Source: Rivularia sp. MS3 (GTDB taxonomy: Bacteria > Cyanobacteriota > Cyanobacteriia > Cyanobacteriales > Nostocaceae). Taken from it: DNA of 59,537 nt. The first letter of the stretch is position 1, and each line of letters begins with the position of its first letter. The stretch spans positions 1 through 59,537 of the forward strand of contig JAHCMI010000058.1 in the NCBI GenBank assembly GCA_019192545.1. Direction: 5' to 3'. The notes under the pieces were generated by a model. It was not told the origin of the DNA and did not search any database. It was given only the letters and a program-made list of their open reading frames with translations. Below, one piece after another: positions 27,072 to 36,214 of the stretch. The position numbers were made by a program, and so were the translations under genes.

Positions 27072-27470
27072 TTAAGCACCTAGCTTTAACGGACGATAAT
27101 CTAATTCCGTATGAACTCTGCCACCATAAGTTTGAGGTAAATTTGTGCAGCAATATTTCATTTCAGTTAAAGCCGCGAATAAATCTTCTCTACCTCTAAA
27201 ACCTTCTAAACGCTTTCGGACAATACCGTTTTCAATCAACAATAAAGTTGGAAGAGTTTTTAGTTTATAAGTGGTAGATAGTTTGAAATTATCATCAGCA
27301 TTGACTCCAACTAACTTAATTTCTTCGCCACATTGAGATTTAAATTGAAATAATAAAGGTTTGATGATGCGACATAAGCCACACCAAGGTGCTTCAAAAT
27401 TAACTAAAACTGGAACTTGAGATTCTAAAACTTCTTTTGTAAATGTCCGTTCATTAACCGACAACACCAT
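27072..27470 (-). CDS. Atypical thioredoxin with WCGLC active site
   Basis: A 132-residue thioredoxin-fold protein. The redox motif is WCGLC (residues 29-33) in place of the usual WCGPC. The cis-proline segment is intact (LKTLPTLLLIENG), as is the buried-Asp-region equivalent (VLVNFEAPWC). A 25-residue C-terminal tail (CCTNLPQTYGGRVHTELDYRP) beyond the normal fold contains two adjacent Cys. A Leu between the Cys residues should change redox potential and partner choice. No signal peptide, so it is cytoplasmic. Start ATG 27470. Not in an operon; it lies between ndhF and an NnrU-like gene with large spacers. Confidence 0.85.
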   Translation of the reverse strand: MVLSVNERTFTKEVLESQVPVLVNFEAPWCGLCRIIKPLLFQFKSQCGEEIKLVGVNADDNFKLSTTYKLKTLPTLLLIENGIVRKRLEGFRGREDLFAALTEMKYCCTNLPQTYGGRVHTELDYRPLKLGA

Positions 27471-28140
27471 GATGCCTCTTGAACTTAATGGTTTTCATAT
27501 TATCACTCCTTGCTATAATCGCTAATGCAATTTGACTGCAAAATCGATCCATAGACTTTTATACTCACGTATACTTAAAGCAACATTATCTACTTTGATA
27601 ATTGCTTACCTGTTTCATTTCCCGATGCGCCCCTTGCTTTAAAGAGGCAAAACTCTTCTAATTTCGCCCTGGCTTGCCTTCCTTAACTTGGAAGTCTTGT
27701 TTTAACCTATAGACTACATAGCATTATTGTTATGTAGCCTTGACTTACAAGTCGTAGTTTAAATTTTGACTTCTAATCAGTTAAAGCTGCCGCCATCTAA
27801 TATAACCGATAGATTGGCGAAACTGGCGTAAATTTGCCGGTCGAAGAGGTGGATAACGATCTGCTACCTACTATTAAATCTCTACTTACTCAAAAAAAAC
27901 ACCCCCAAATCAAAACTATATTCGACAACGGGCAAGCTTATCCCAGGGACTTATACTGTACATAACAAAGCATGTGAATTTGTTATTTTGATCTGCCCTC
28001 TAAATAAAAAAGTTATACTTACTTCCCACAGCACTTTGAATTTATCCTACATTGAATCGGTCGCAGCTCAAGGCTATTGAAGCTTTAATATTTCCGCGCT
28101 CAATGCTTGCTGCCGTAAGTATTTAGATGACCCAAACGGT
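27471..28140. other. Gene-free stretch between thioredoxin and NnrU-like gene
   Basis: A hairpin CTACATA/TATGTAG at about 27715-27738 is visible. A short plus-strand frame without a start (27813-27965) reads VNLPVEEVDNDLLPTIKSLL..., which looks protein-like and may be a gene relic. Otherwise no feature. Confidence 0.4.
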
Positions 28141-28863
28141 CTACCATTCTACTCTACTAGTTAAACTCATCAAAAAGGGGTGAGACCACCAAAATAAAAC
28201 TACAAAGCAGGCAACTCCTAAATAAGCAGGACGTAAAAATTCTTTTGCCTTGATTGATTGACGACCATCAAAAACCGCTGCAAAAGGAATAATACTAGTA
28301 CGTTGCTTTACTTCCTCAAAGGCTTCACCATAACGTGCATACAAACGGCGATCGCCATGCCATACCGCAAATAAATGATGCAGTACTAAACCGATAGAGG
28401 TAACAAGTGTAAAACTAGTACCTATCCATAAAGTATGAGCAACGCACCAAATTATTTGTCCTACCATTTGTGGATGCCGGGTAATACGAATAATTCCAGT
28501 TTCGTACATATGAACTTGTGGCTTGGAGATAGCAGCAACTTCCAGTAGATTAAATGTAGAAGGATATAAAAATACAAAAGAAATTGCCGATAATACCCAG
28601 ACCAAAGTTTGTATTCCGGGCACATTTTGTACCTGCCAAAGCTGCAAGCCATCATAACGATGGTTAAAAAAGTAAACAATTAAAATCACAGCTAAGACCA
28701 GGCTGACAATTGCAAATAAAATCCGATAAAGCCTTGCTCCTATGAGCTTTTCTGCTTTTTCACGCAGGGCTGCTCCTCCACTGTGAGCAATTGCAAAAGT
28801 CAATAACAGTCCCAGCATGACACAATGAGTGGAGGTAAACACGTTAGGCACAATAGTATACAT
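28141..28863 (-). CDS. NnrU-family membrane protein (Z-ISO-like)
   Basis: A 240-residue membrane protein with about six hydrophobic helices. The family motif is IIRITRHPQMVGQIIWCVAHTLW (about 124-146), with a His-Pro pair. NnrU was named in denitrifiers, but plant and algal Z-ISO (15-cis-zeta-carotene isomerase) belongs to the same family and uses haem. In an oxygenic phototroph a role in carotenoid isomerisation is therefore the more likely guess, though the sequence does not prove it. Start ATG 28863. Divergent from rbcR, with 227 bp between starts, so regulation by RbcR is possible. Confidence 0.82.
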   Translation of the reverse strand: MYTIVPNVFTSTHCVMLGLLLTFAIAHSGGAALREKAEKLIGARLYRILFAIVSLVLAVILIVYFFNHRYDGLQLWQVQNVPGIQTLVWVLSAISFVFLYPSTFNLLEVAAISKPQVHMYETGIIRITRHPQMVGQIIWCVAHTLWIGTSFTLVTSIGLVLHHLFAVWHGDRRLYARYGEAFEEVKQRTSIIPFAAVFDGRQSIKAKEFLRPAYLGVACFVVLFWWSHPFLMSLTSRVEW

Positions 28864-29090
28864 AGATAAAGTTAAAGTAATTTAAAGCCTTAATATCCTT
28901 AGTACAACCAATACCATATTCATTAAAAACAAAGGATTTTGGTCAATATGTTGTGCTACTGTCTTTTTCGGGTAATACCAAATTTAAGCGTTTAATACGC
29001 ATCGTTATCATTCATGCCTTGTCAATATAAAACTATGAAAGCCCGAATGTTACTAATACTACTCATGCACAAACTTGTGGGTTGAGCCTT

Positions 29091-30101
29091 ATGTCTGACC
29101 TTCCTTTCACTTTAGATCAGTTACGAATACTCAAAGCAATTGCCGCAGAAGGGAGTTTTAAGCGTGCTGCTGACAGCCTTTATGTCTCCCAACCAGCAGT
29201 TAGCTTGCAAGTGCAAAACTTAGAAAGACAATTAGATGTGCCCTTATTTGACCGTGGAGGTCGTCGGGCACAGTTAACTGAAGCTGGGCATTTGCTTTTG
29301 AGTTATGGAGAAAAAATTCTCAGCCTCTGTCAAGAAACTTGTCGTGCGATTGAGGATTTGCAAAATCTTCAAGGAGGCACTTTAATCGTCGGTGCTTCTC
29401 AAACAACGGGGACTTATCTTTTACCCCGGATGATTGGTATGTTCCGACAAAAATATCCAGATGTGGCGGTGCAGTTACACGTTCATTCGACTCGTCGTAC
29501 AGCCTGGAGTGTAGTTAACGGACAAGTCGATTTGGCAATTATTGGTGGCGAGATTCCCGCAGAATTAACGGATTCAATAGAAAAGATTCCTTATGCTGAA
29601 GATGAGTTGGCTTTAATTCTACCTGCGTCTCACCCATTCTCTAAACTCGAAACCATTCAAAAAGAAGATTTGTATAAATTACAGTTCATTGCCCTAGATT
29701 CGCAATCAACTATTCGTAAAGTCATCGATCAAGTGCTAACGCGCCATGATATCGATACGCGACGTTTGAGAGTTGAAATGGAACTTAATTCCATTGAAGC
29801 AATTAAAAACGCCGTACAATCTTCTTTGGGAGCCGCTTTTGTTTCGACTAGCGCTATTGCCAAGGAGCTACAAATGGGAATGCTTCATTTCACTCCAATC
29901 GATAGTGTAGTTGTCAAGCGGACGCTGTGGTTGATTTTTAATCCCAATCGCTACAGATCCAAAGCCGCAGAAGCATTTAGTCGAGAAATTCTACCTCAAT
30001 TTGCCGCACCTGGATGGCATATAGATATGTTGAAATCATCACATACTGCCATACCAGTAAATAGCTTAGAAGTACAGGCATCCAACTTCAATGAAACCTA
30101 A
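29091..30101 (+). CDS. rbcR: LysR-family regulator RbcR
   Basis: LysR-type transcription factor of the RbcR/Ycf30 group, which activates RuBisCO operons in cyanobacteria and algal plastids. From ATG 29091 it has 336 residues: N-terminal winged helix ([40 protein letters not shown], residues 6-45), linker helix, then the two-lobed effector domain ([23 protein letters not shown]... [21 protein letters not shown]). The opening [17 protein letters not shown] is the family start, so ATG 29091 is preferred over TTG 29082. It sits next to ndhF-ndhD and is divergent from the NnrU-like gene. Confidence 0.92.
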   Translation: MSDLPFTLDQLRILKAIAAEGSFKRAADSLYVSQPAVSLQVQNLERQLDVPLFDRGGRRAQLTEAGHLLLSYGEKILSLCQETCRAIEDLQNLQGGTLIVGASQTTGTYLLPRMIGMFRQKYPDVAVQLHVHSTRRTAWSVVNGQVDLAIIGGEIPAELTDSIEKIPYAEDELALILPASHPFSKLETIQKEDLYKLQFIALDSQSTIRKVIDQVLTRHDIDTRRLRVEMELNSIEAIKNAVQSSLGAAFVSTSAIAKELQMGMLHFTPIDSVVVKRTLWLIFNPNRYRSKAAEAFSREILPQFAAPGWHIDMLKSSHTAIPVNSLEVQASNFNET

Positions 30102-30300
30102 GCTTGGTTAAAAGTTTTTTGTCATAGTAACAACTGCGAACCGTGCTGATTTAACTAGTAAGACAAAAATAATTATACGTTTTCCGCTATTAACCCTTGT
30201 TTAGTAGAGAAAATCATGTGTAAATATTTCTGTCGGACTACTTAAATCCAACTTTACCGTTCGCTGTCCTGGACAAATAGCTCGTGACTTGTGACTAAAA

Positions 30301-31713
30301 ATGGAAATTTACTGTACTCGTCCCCAATGTCCCCATCCACAAAATTATTTTGTCGATCTAGACAACAACGCAACTCTAAGAACGGCTAACCAAAAATACT
30401 GCACCGCCTGTGGGATGCCTTTAATTTTAGCCGGACGTTATTTACCAATAAAGCTGCTTGGAAGAGGGGGTTTCGGAGCAGCATTTTTATCGCGCGATCG
30501 CTATACTCCAGGTATGCGAGAATGCGTGGTAAAACAGTTTCTGCCAGCTGGAAATTTAGGTTCGACTCAATTAAAACTTGCTCAAGACTTATTTGAAAGA
30601 GAAGCAGTAGTTTTAGAGGAGATTGGCTCGCAACACGAACAAATTCCTGACTTGTTTGCTTTTTTCCCTGTAATAGTTCCTAGTTTGCAACCAAACGAGC
30701 AAGACCAATTTTTCTATTTGGTACAAGAATATATTGATGGAGAAAACTTAGAAGACGAATTAGTTCGTAAAGGAAAATTTTCTGTAAAAGAAGTATTATT
30801 CCTGCTGCATTCAATTCTCCCGGTACTGCAATTCGTTCACGATAAAGGCATTATCCACCGGGACATTAAACCTTCTAACATCATGCGTCATCGTAACGGT
30901 AAACTTTTTTTACTAGATTTTGGCGCAGTTAAACAAGTAACAAACAGCCCCTCGGGGGCTGTTAATTTTTCTACCGGCATATATTCTTTGGGATTTGCGC
31001 CGCCAGAACAAATGTCTGGAGCAGAAGTATTTCCTTCCACCGATTTATATGCTTTAGCTGTAACTGTCATTTTGCTATTAACCGGACAAAAGGATGTTAC
31101 TAAGCTATTTGATGCTTATAGCAATCAGTTGCGATGGCAAGATAAGGTAAACGTTAGTCTTCATTTTGCCGAAATTCTAGACAAAATGCTTCGCAGTGCG
31201 CCAAATCAACGCTTTCAATCGGCAGAAGAGATATTGGTCGCTCTTGATGAGTCCGCACAACCGCTACCAGATACTTCATTAAATTACCACCAACCCCAAG
31301 CAATATCACAACTGCAACCTCCACCGCTTCCAAAACCTTCTACAAAATATAAATCCCAAGCAGCAGAATTCTCTACCTTAGAATTATTAGCCGGTTCTGC
31401 CTTTAGCGGTATGATGGGTGCATTAATTTCTATCGCTTTTTTAAGTTTATTTCAGTCGCTTCCTATTACTTTGACCACTTGTGCTGTAATCATAGGAATA
31501 TTAATTTTTGCTCAAACCAGGCGATGGATTGAAAAATGGGATTTAGTAATTATTCCCGCTATCAGCCTGTTAATTTTAGTGTTTATTCCATTGTTACAAG
31601 GTGGACTTGGCATTCAAGAAATAATTATTTTATCTTTAGCTGCAAGTTTAGCTGCCGTTGCTTTAACATCGCTGTTTCGTCTTGTATATAAAATATTATC
31701 TTCAATTATTTAA
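30301..31713 (+). CDS. Membrane Ser/Thr protein kinase with N-terminal zinc ribbon
   Basis: A 470-residue Hanks-type kinase. Residues 1-40 contain two Cys pairs (CTRPQCPHP and YCTACG), a likely zinc ribbon. The kinase domain runs from about 47 to 320: Gly-loop GRGGFGAAF, catalytic loop HRDIKPSN with Asp188, metal-binding DFG in LLDFGAVKQ, and PPEQ in the P+1 region. A Pro/Gln-rich linker follows, then four C-terminal hydrophobic helices (about 365-470), so the kinase domain is cytoplasmic and membrane-tethered by its C-terminus. The next gene encodes an extracytoplasmic anchored binding protein, a plausible sensory partner. Substrates unknown. Confidence 0.9.
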   Translation: MEIYCTRPQCPHPQNYFVDLDNNATLRTANQKYCTACGMPLILAGRYLPIKLLGRGGFGAAFLSRDRYTPGMRECVVKQFLPAGNLGSTQLKLAQDLFEREAVVLEEIGSQHEQIPDLFAFFPVIVPSLQPNEQDQFFYLVQEYIDGENLEDELVRKGKFSVKEVLFLLHSILPVLQFVHDKGIIHRDIKPSNIMRHRNGKLFLLDFGAVKQVTNSPSGAVNFSTGIYSLGFAPPEQMSGAEVFPSTDLYALAVTVILLLTGQKDVTKLFDAYSNQLRWQDKVNVSLHFAEILDKMLRSAPNQRFQSAEEILVALDESAQPLPDTSLNYHQPQAISQLQPPPLPKPSTKYKSQAAEFSTLELLAGSAFSGMMGALISIAFLSLFQSLPITLTTCAVIIGILIFAQTRRWIEKWDLVIIPAISLLILVFIPLLQGGLGIQEIIILSLAASLAAVALTSLFRLVYKILSSII

Positions 31714-32281
31714 CTGTTTTTAAATAAAATATTAAACTTAATTTAACCATTTTAAGTTAGCCTATTCAACGTTAATGCTTGTATACTGATGTGAACATTA
31801 AGTTTTATTAAATAATTTGTCATCATAAATTATAAATAATGAATTATTAGGTAATAGTTGCAAAATTTACCGTTACTAAAATAGCAAAAACGCAATAAAT
31901 TGATGAAGTTGCTAACAGTTACCTTGAATCCGGAGGTTTTTCCAATATATATTTGGCATTAAATCAATTTATGTAATTTATTTTGCTAATATATTTTTTT
32001 GAAATCAGGCTTTTGAGTCAAGATTAGATTTCAACTAAGCGAAACTAAATATATATTAAGCTATTGTTCAAAGCATATTGTTAATTGATATTCTGATTCA
32101 ACTAAGGCTACAGCTATGAAATTTTCTATGTTCTACAACGGTGTCATATAAATTATATAATTTATCAATCAAACTTTATTGATAGGTGCATTTACTAAGA
32201 AAATTTTTTTATGTCACTCTGCAAGAATAAATCCGCACAGAGTTAAAATCTCTATTCTCTAAAAAGTCAATCACTATATTT
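31714..32281. other. Gene-free stretch between kinase and binding-protein gene
   Basis: Very AT-rich. No coding frame, no clear terminator hairpin, and no recognised operator. It must hold the promoter of the downstream gene if that is not read from the kinase promoter. Confidence 0.45.
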
Positions 32282-33313
32282 ATGGCGCAGAAAAACGAGA
32301 CAAAGGTTTTAGTTCTAGCCCTACTAATTACTCTAGGTATAGTAGGTGGAGTATATTGGTGGTTGGCTAGAAGCTTTGATATCCCATTAGGTTCTATTAG
32401 TAACAATCAATCTCAGCCGAATCTGCAATCTGCTGGCTCTGGTTTTACTTCCGTGCAAAAAGTTCCTTCTGGATTATTTAGTTACGGGGGTAGCAGTACA
32501 TGGGCACCTATTCGCAAAGAAGCTGATTCTGCTATTAAAACCGCTTTATCTAAATTTCAACTCCGTTATACAAACCCAACCACAGGTTCCCCAGGTTCAG
32601 GTACGGGTATCAAAATGCTGTTGAACAATCAGTTGGCTTTCTCTCAATCTTCACGAGCGGTGAAGGATAAAGAATATCAACAAGCACAACAACGGGGTTT
32701 TACGCTTCAAGAGATTCCAATAGCGATTGATGGTATTGCTATTGCTGTTAATCCTGACTTAAATATACCAGGGCTTACCTTAGCTCAACTCAAAGATATT
32801 TACACCGGAAAAATAACTAATTGGCAGGAAGTAGGCGGAAAAAATCAACAGATTTTACCTTATTCTAAAATTAGTGAGGGAGGGACTGTTGAGTTTTTTG
32901 TGAACAACATTTTGGAGAAAGAAGAGTTTGGTCAAAATGTTGAAAAAATTTCTACTACTACTGAAGCTTTGAGAAAAGTAAGTAAAAATCCAGGCGGTAT
33001 TTACTATGCTTCTGCACCTGAAGTTGTTGGACAGTGCGGAATTAAACCTTTACCGATAGGACGAAACAAGACGCAATTAATTCCACCTTATCAAGAGCCA
33101 TATGTTCCAATTTCCGATTGTCCGCAAAAGCGTAATCAACTAAATGTAAATGCTTTTAGAAGTGATGAATATCCTATGACGAGACGGTTGTTTGTAGTAG
33201 TCAAGAAAAACGGTCAAATTGACGAGCAAGCAGGCATGGCTTACGCTAATTTACTGCTTACAGATGAAGGTCAGCAGCTAATTTCTAAAGCAGGATTTGT
33301 CAGAATTAGATAA
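32282..33313 (+). CDS. Membrane-anchored PstS-like substrate-binding protein
   Basis: A 343-residue protein of the PBP-like family that includes phosphate-binding PstS. Instead of a lipoprotein signal it has an uncleaved-looking N-terminal helix (VLVLALLITLGIVGGVYWWLA, residues 9-29), so the binding domain is tethered outside the membrane. The ligand-binding region shows SYGGSSTWAPIRKEAD, GSGTGIKMLLNNQLAFSQSSR (phosphate-loop-like), IAIAVNPDLNIPGLTLAQLKDIYTGKITNWQEVGG and the C-terminal FVVVKKNGQ. No ABC permease is nearby, so sensing or scavenging rather than plain import is possible. A truncated second copy follows at 33787. Confidence 0.85.
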   Translation: MAQKNETKVLVLALLITLGIVGGVYWWLARSFDIPLGSISNNQSQPNLQSAGSGFTSVQKVPSGLFSYGGSSTWAPIRKEADSAIKTALSKFQLRYTNPTTGSPGSGTGIKMLLNNQLAFSQSSRAVKDKEYQQAQQRGFTLQEIPIAIDGIAIAVNPDLNIPGLTLAQLKDIYTGKITNWQEVGGKNQQILPYSKISEGGTVEFFVNNILEKEEFGQNVEKISTTTEALRKVSKNPGGIYYASAPEVVGQCGIKPLPIGRNKTQLIPPYQEPYVPISDCPQKRNQLNVNAFRSDEYPMTRRLFVVVKKNGQIDEQAGMAYANLLLTDEGQQLISKAGFVRIR

Positions 33314-33786
33314 CGTGTGCTAAACAAAAGCTAATAGTATAATTGCATTATCATAGTTTCTAATTTACTTAGAAATTACCACAGATAGCACATTTTCTTT
33401 GTAGGGCGCTGTGACGGGAACCCTTAAAAAATTTTTGATGAATTTCCGTCACAGCAACGGCAATAAAACGGGAAGAAAATCTATACTGCTTTTTACCTTT
33501 TTTGTGAATTCCATAAAATAGTTTAAATCGAAACTTAATACATGACGCTACAAAACTTGTTTGTTTAATCGCGTCACACAACGGTAATAAAGCCCGAGAG
33601 TCTATTTAGGTAGTACAAATACATCGATATAAACTTATTTTTGTCCCGATAGTGACGACGGGACTTTAGAGCTATTTGTTCTTCATATTTTGGGCGACAA
33701 ACCTATGGTTCAAAGTGTAAATTTTAGTGTAAATTTTGTTTACATTGCAACCTAAACTTTACCAAAAGTGGCAACTACTGCTGTAG
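33314..33786. other. Gene-free stretch before decayed binding-protein copy
   Basis: Contains several short GC-richer motifs (GCTGTGACGGG, CCGTCACAGC, GCGTCACACAACGGT) that could fold with each other, but no clear unit or coding frame. It probably spans the lost 5' part of the duplicated gene. Confidence 0.4.
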
Positions 33787-34104
33787 GTATTCCCGCCCGC
33801 TTTTACCCCAGAATTCGTTCCTCAATGTTCAATTAAACCCTTGCCGTTGGGGCGAACGCAAGGGAAATACGTTGCTCCCTACCAAGAATCATTCGTCCTC
33901 CCTTCAGAATGTTCTAGGTCGTGCAACAAATTGAACATTGAGGCTTTTAAATCTGGTAATTACCCGATTACCCGGAATTTGTTTGTGGTGGTCAAACAAA
34001 ACGGGCAAACCAAACAACAAGCAGGTGTTGCTTATGCTAACTTTTCCCTTAATTAGCAGGAACCCGAATCAATATCACAAACTGAGTTTGTTAGAATCGG
34101 CTGA
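33787..34104 (+). pseudogene. Truncated PstS-like binding-protein copy
   Basis: An open frame from 33787 aligns with the last third of the neighbouring gene product: QCSIKPLPLGR versus QCGIKPLPIGR, PYQESFVLPSEC versus PYQEPYVPISDC, YPITRNLFVVVKQNGQ versus YPMTRRLFVVVKKNGQ. A TAG at 34054-34056 interrupts it, after which the same frame continues to FVRIG, matching the parental end FVRIR. The 5' two thirds are missing and an upstream TAG (33784) blocks the frame. This is a tandem duplication that has decayed. Confidence 0.85.
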
Positions 34105-34122
34105 CTCCTACTACGAGAAAAG

Positions 34123-34881
34123 TTAGCTGGCTTTATTAATTGATTCTGCTGGCAAGCAGATTAAATTATCCCCTTGAGTAAGGATTAAACCGCGCTGACG
34201 CAACTTACCCATTAGGCGGGTTACGGTGACGCGAGTCGAACCGATTGCACTGCCTATTTGTGCATGAGTGAGGGGAAAGGGCAGACAATAGCCATGAATT
34301 ACTTCGGGGTCACTTTCGCTCATCGCCGGTTCTCCATACTCCTCAATTAATAAAGTAAGGAATCCTAAGAGCCGGTCGATAGTGCGTCGCTGTCCCAAGG
34401 CGCTCAACCACAGCAGTTTACGCTGGTGTTGATACCTAAAGGCATCCATAACTTCACGGCGAAAATGAGGCCAATTATCTAAATCATGCCAGTACATCCA
34501 CAACACCGCTGTCTGATCGACATGGGCGTATGACTGCAAAGTAAAAGGCGATTGAGCAACAATTTCAAATGGTTGTCCCGCACCAACAAAACCCAAGAAT
34601 GCTTCTTCAGGGGTTCTGTTAATCCGGCGAGACGTTAACTGAGAAGCAGTGGCACTCACTTGAGCGGTTCCCACCATGCGGATCGCACCCCTCTGCACCA
34701 AATACAGCAATCCAGGTCTAGCTGGAATTCGCTCATCTTTGCTAAAGGTGCGGCAGCGATAGTGTTCTTGTGCCCAATCAAGAATTCGTTGCCAAGTTAA
34801 AAATGGACGTGATGCCTCAGAAAAAGAGGATGGAGATTGCATAGGTAACAAAGAGCGTTCGGCTGAAGACAAAGACGACAT
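34123..34881 (-). CDS. Crp/Fnr-family transcriptional regulator
   Basis: A 252-residue regulator from ATG 34881. The N-terminal beta-roll (about 45-135) includes GLLYLVQRGAIRMVG and AFLGFVGAGQPFEIV, separated by a long insert (TAQVSATASQLTSRRINRTPEE). A dimer helix contains FRYQHQRKLLWLSALGQRRTIDRLLGFL. The C-terminal winged helix has PLTHAQIGSAIGSTRVTVTRLMGKLRQRG (about 205-233), very like NtcA's recognition helix. The TTG at 34893 would add four residues. Distinct from the regulator at 3594 (which lacks the insert). Convergent with the decayed binding-protein copy. Confidence 0.88.
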   Translation of the reverse strand: MSSLSSAERSLLPMQSPSSFSEASRPFLTWQRILDWAQEHYRCRTFSKDERIPARPGLLYLVQRGAIRMVGTAQVSATASQLTSRRINRTPEEAFLGFVGAGQPFEIVAQSPFTLQSYAHVDQTAVLWMYWHDLDNWPHFRREVMDAFRYQHQRKLLWLSALGQRRTIDRLLGFLTLLIEEYGEPAMSESDPEVIHGYCLPFPLTHAQIGSAIGSTRVTVTRLMGKLRQRGLILTQGDNLICLPAESINKAS

Positions 34882-35119
34882 AAAAAGGTGCAAGGAGTGT
34901 CTTTGTGAAAGGCCATCTTAGGCGTAAAACCGTTTGGCCAGCTATCCAAAAGGTAGAAAGCTGAGCTTCTACTATGACAGTTATACTTCTTACTGTACAA
35001 TGTTTGTAGTAAAGTTTACCCAGAATTCAATAAATTTTATGCAATTCTAATATTCTTTCAGCAAATATAAAGATATGTCTAAAGACGGATGACATAAAAT
35101 CAATGTTTCTGGGTTTACA

Positions 35120-35995
35120 GTGTTGTCATCAGTATATTATGTGCATCAAAAGTTACTAGTAAGTAAATACACAGCAATAGTACAGCTAATATACGGTCAA
35201 TTGACTAGAGCGGTAAGTATTTATGCTCTGTCGAAAGGAAATAAAAGTATAGAAAAAAAAGATATTCCTCTATCAAGGGGGAAAAGTGATATTAAAATTT
35301 CTTATATGTCTGGTGTAGCTTTGCAGCTCTCGAAATCTCATAAATCCCAGACTTTTCCCATAGCAAACGTAATTACTTCTTGTTTATCAGCAAGTTCGGG
35401 AGCTTATTTACAGCTAGAAATTTTGCATTCAGGCGTAATTGAGGTACAAGTCAGTGACTTATTTTTAGCTGCTTGGTTGCAAGGCTTCACCGATAATAGT
35501 CGAAATAGGCAAAGAAGTGATATTGATTTGTTTGCTTCAAAACCTAGTTTTGAAAGAATGGCTATGTCGGAATTTAGTTCTGATGTATTTTCAATTCAAT
35601 ACGTCCATGCTAGGTGTTGCTCTTTGTTAAGACTGGCTCAACAACAAAAATTATTTGACTGCGACAAATTTTTAGCTGAGTCTATACCTTTGCTTGACAA
35701 TGATGGAAAACTTATTTTGAATCATCAAGCCGAACGACGTTTGATTGGTAGTTTAGTTAGACTTTTAGACGAGTTAGAACCAGCTATTGCTCGTCCGCTC
35801 AAGTGGGAAAGAGCGGCGCTGAGTTTAGTAAAAGCATTTGCAATTTTTTGGTCTGAGTGTCGTATTTATGATAATTTAAGTCCAATTTCGTTAGAGCTTA
35901 AGATGGCTAGAATCGTGTTAATTTTAGCGACTCGATCGGCGATAAGATTTTTGCTTGAAGAAAAATTGGGTGTATCTGCTTGCTCGGAATTATGA
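35120..35995 (+). CDS. ArgS-like protein with N-terminal and DALR domains but no catalytic core
   Basis: A 291-residue protein made from the two tRNA-contacting ends of arginyl-tRNA synthetase. Residues about 50-140 match the ArgS N-terminal domain: SYMSGVALQLSKSHKSQTFPIANVI corresponds to the yqsnVAlqLAKk...PreiAeeI pattern, and LEILHSGVIEVQVSDLFLAAWLQ to the EIAGPGFINF...FLAe pattern. Residues about 170-291 match the DALR anticodon-binding domain: FSIQYVHARCCSLLRLAQQ, ERRLIGSLVRLLDEL, ALSLVKAFAIFWSECRIY. The Rossmann core with HIGH and KMSKS is absent. Start GTG 35120 keeps the whole N-domain. Possible roles are tRNA-Arg binding or regulation. Not an obvious pseudogene, since the frame is clean. 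Confidence 0.8.
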   Translation: MLSSVYYVHQKLLVSKYTAIVQLIYGQLTRAVSIYALSKGNKSIEKKDIPLSRGKSDIKISYMSGVALQLSKSHKSQTFPIANVITSCLSASSGAYLQLEILHSGVIEVQVSDLFLAAWLQGFTDNSRNRQRSDIDLFASKPSFERMAMSEFSSDVFSIQYVHARCCSLLRLAQQQKLFDCDKFLAESIPLLDNDGKLILNHQAERRLIGSLVRLLDELEPAIARPLKWERAALSLVKAFAIFWSECRIYDNLSPISLELKMARIVLILATRSAIRFLLEEKLGVSACSEL

Positions 35996-36179
35996 AGTCA
36001 GGGAAAGACGGTAGAAGGGTAGAGAAGGGAAAGAAAATCAAAGAATAAAATTTGTGAGTTCATCATCCTTTACCAAACTTTGGTCTTCGGTACTAAGGAA
36101 GAATTTATGAAGATTAATTGGTAATTCCTGCTTTTTACTGCCTCATTAATGAAAATATTATAAAGTTTAATAACAGCTA

Positions 36180-36208
36180 TTGACCAATCAAATCACTTAA
36201 GATATATT
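36180..36208 (+). promoter_or_regulatory. Sigma-70-type promoter of a candidate small RNA
   Basis: TTGACC (36180-36185), 17-nt spacer, TATATT (36203-36208). The predicted start is at about 36214-36216, immediately before a GC-rich hairpin unit without a reading frame. Confidence 0.5.
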
Positions 36209-36214
36209 AGCTTT

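Noticed and set aside
33841-34056. 71-codon frame as a separate small gene
   Set aside because: Its product aligns with the C-terminal part of the neighbouring PstS-like protein and the frame extends beyond both ends, so it is a fragment of a decayed copy.
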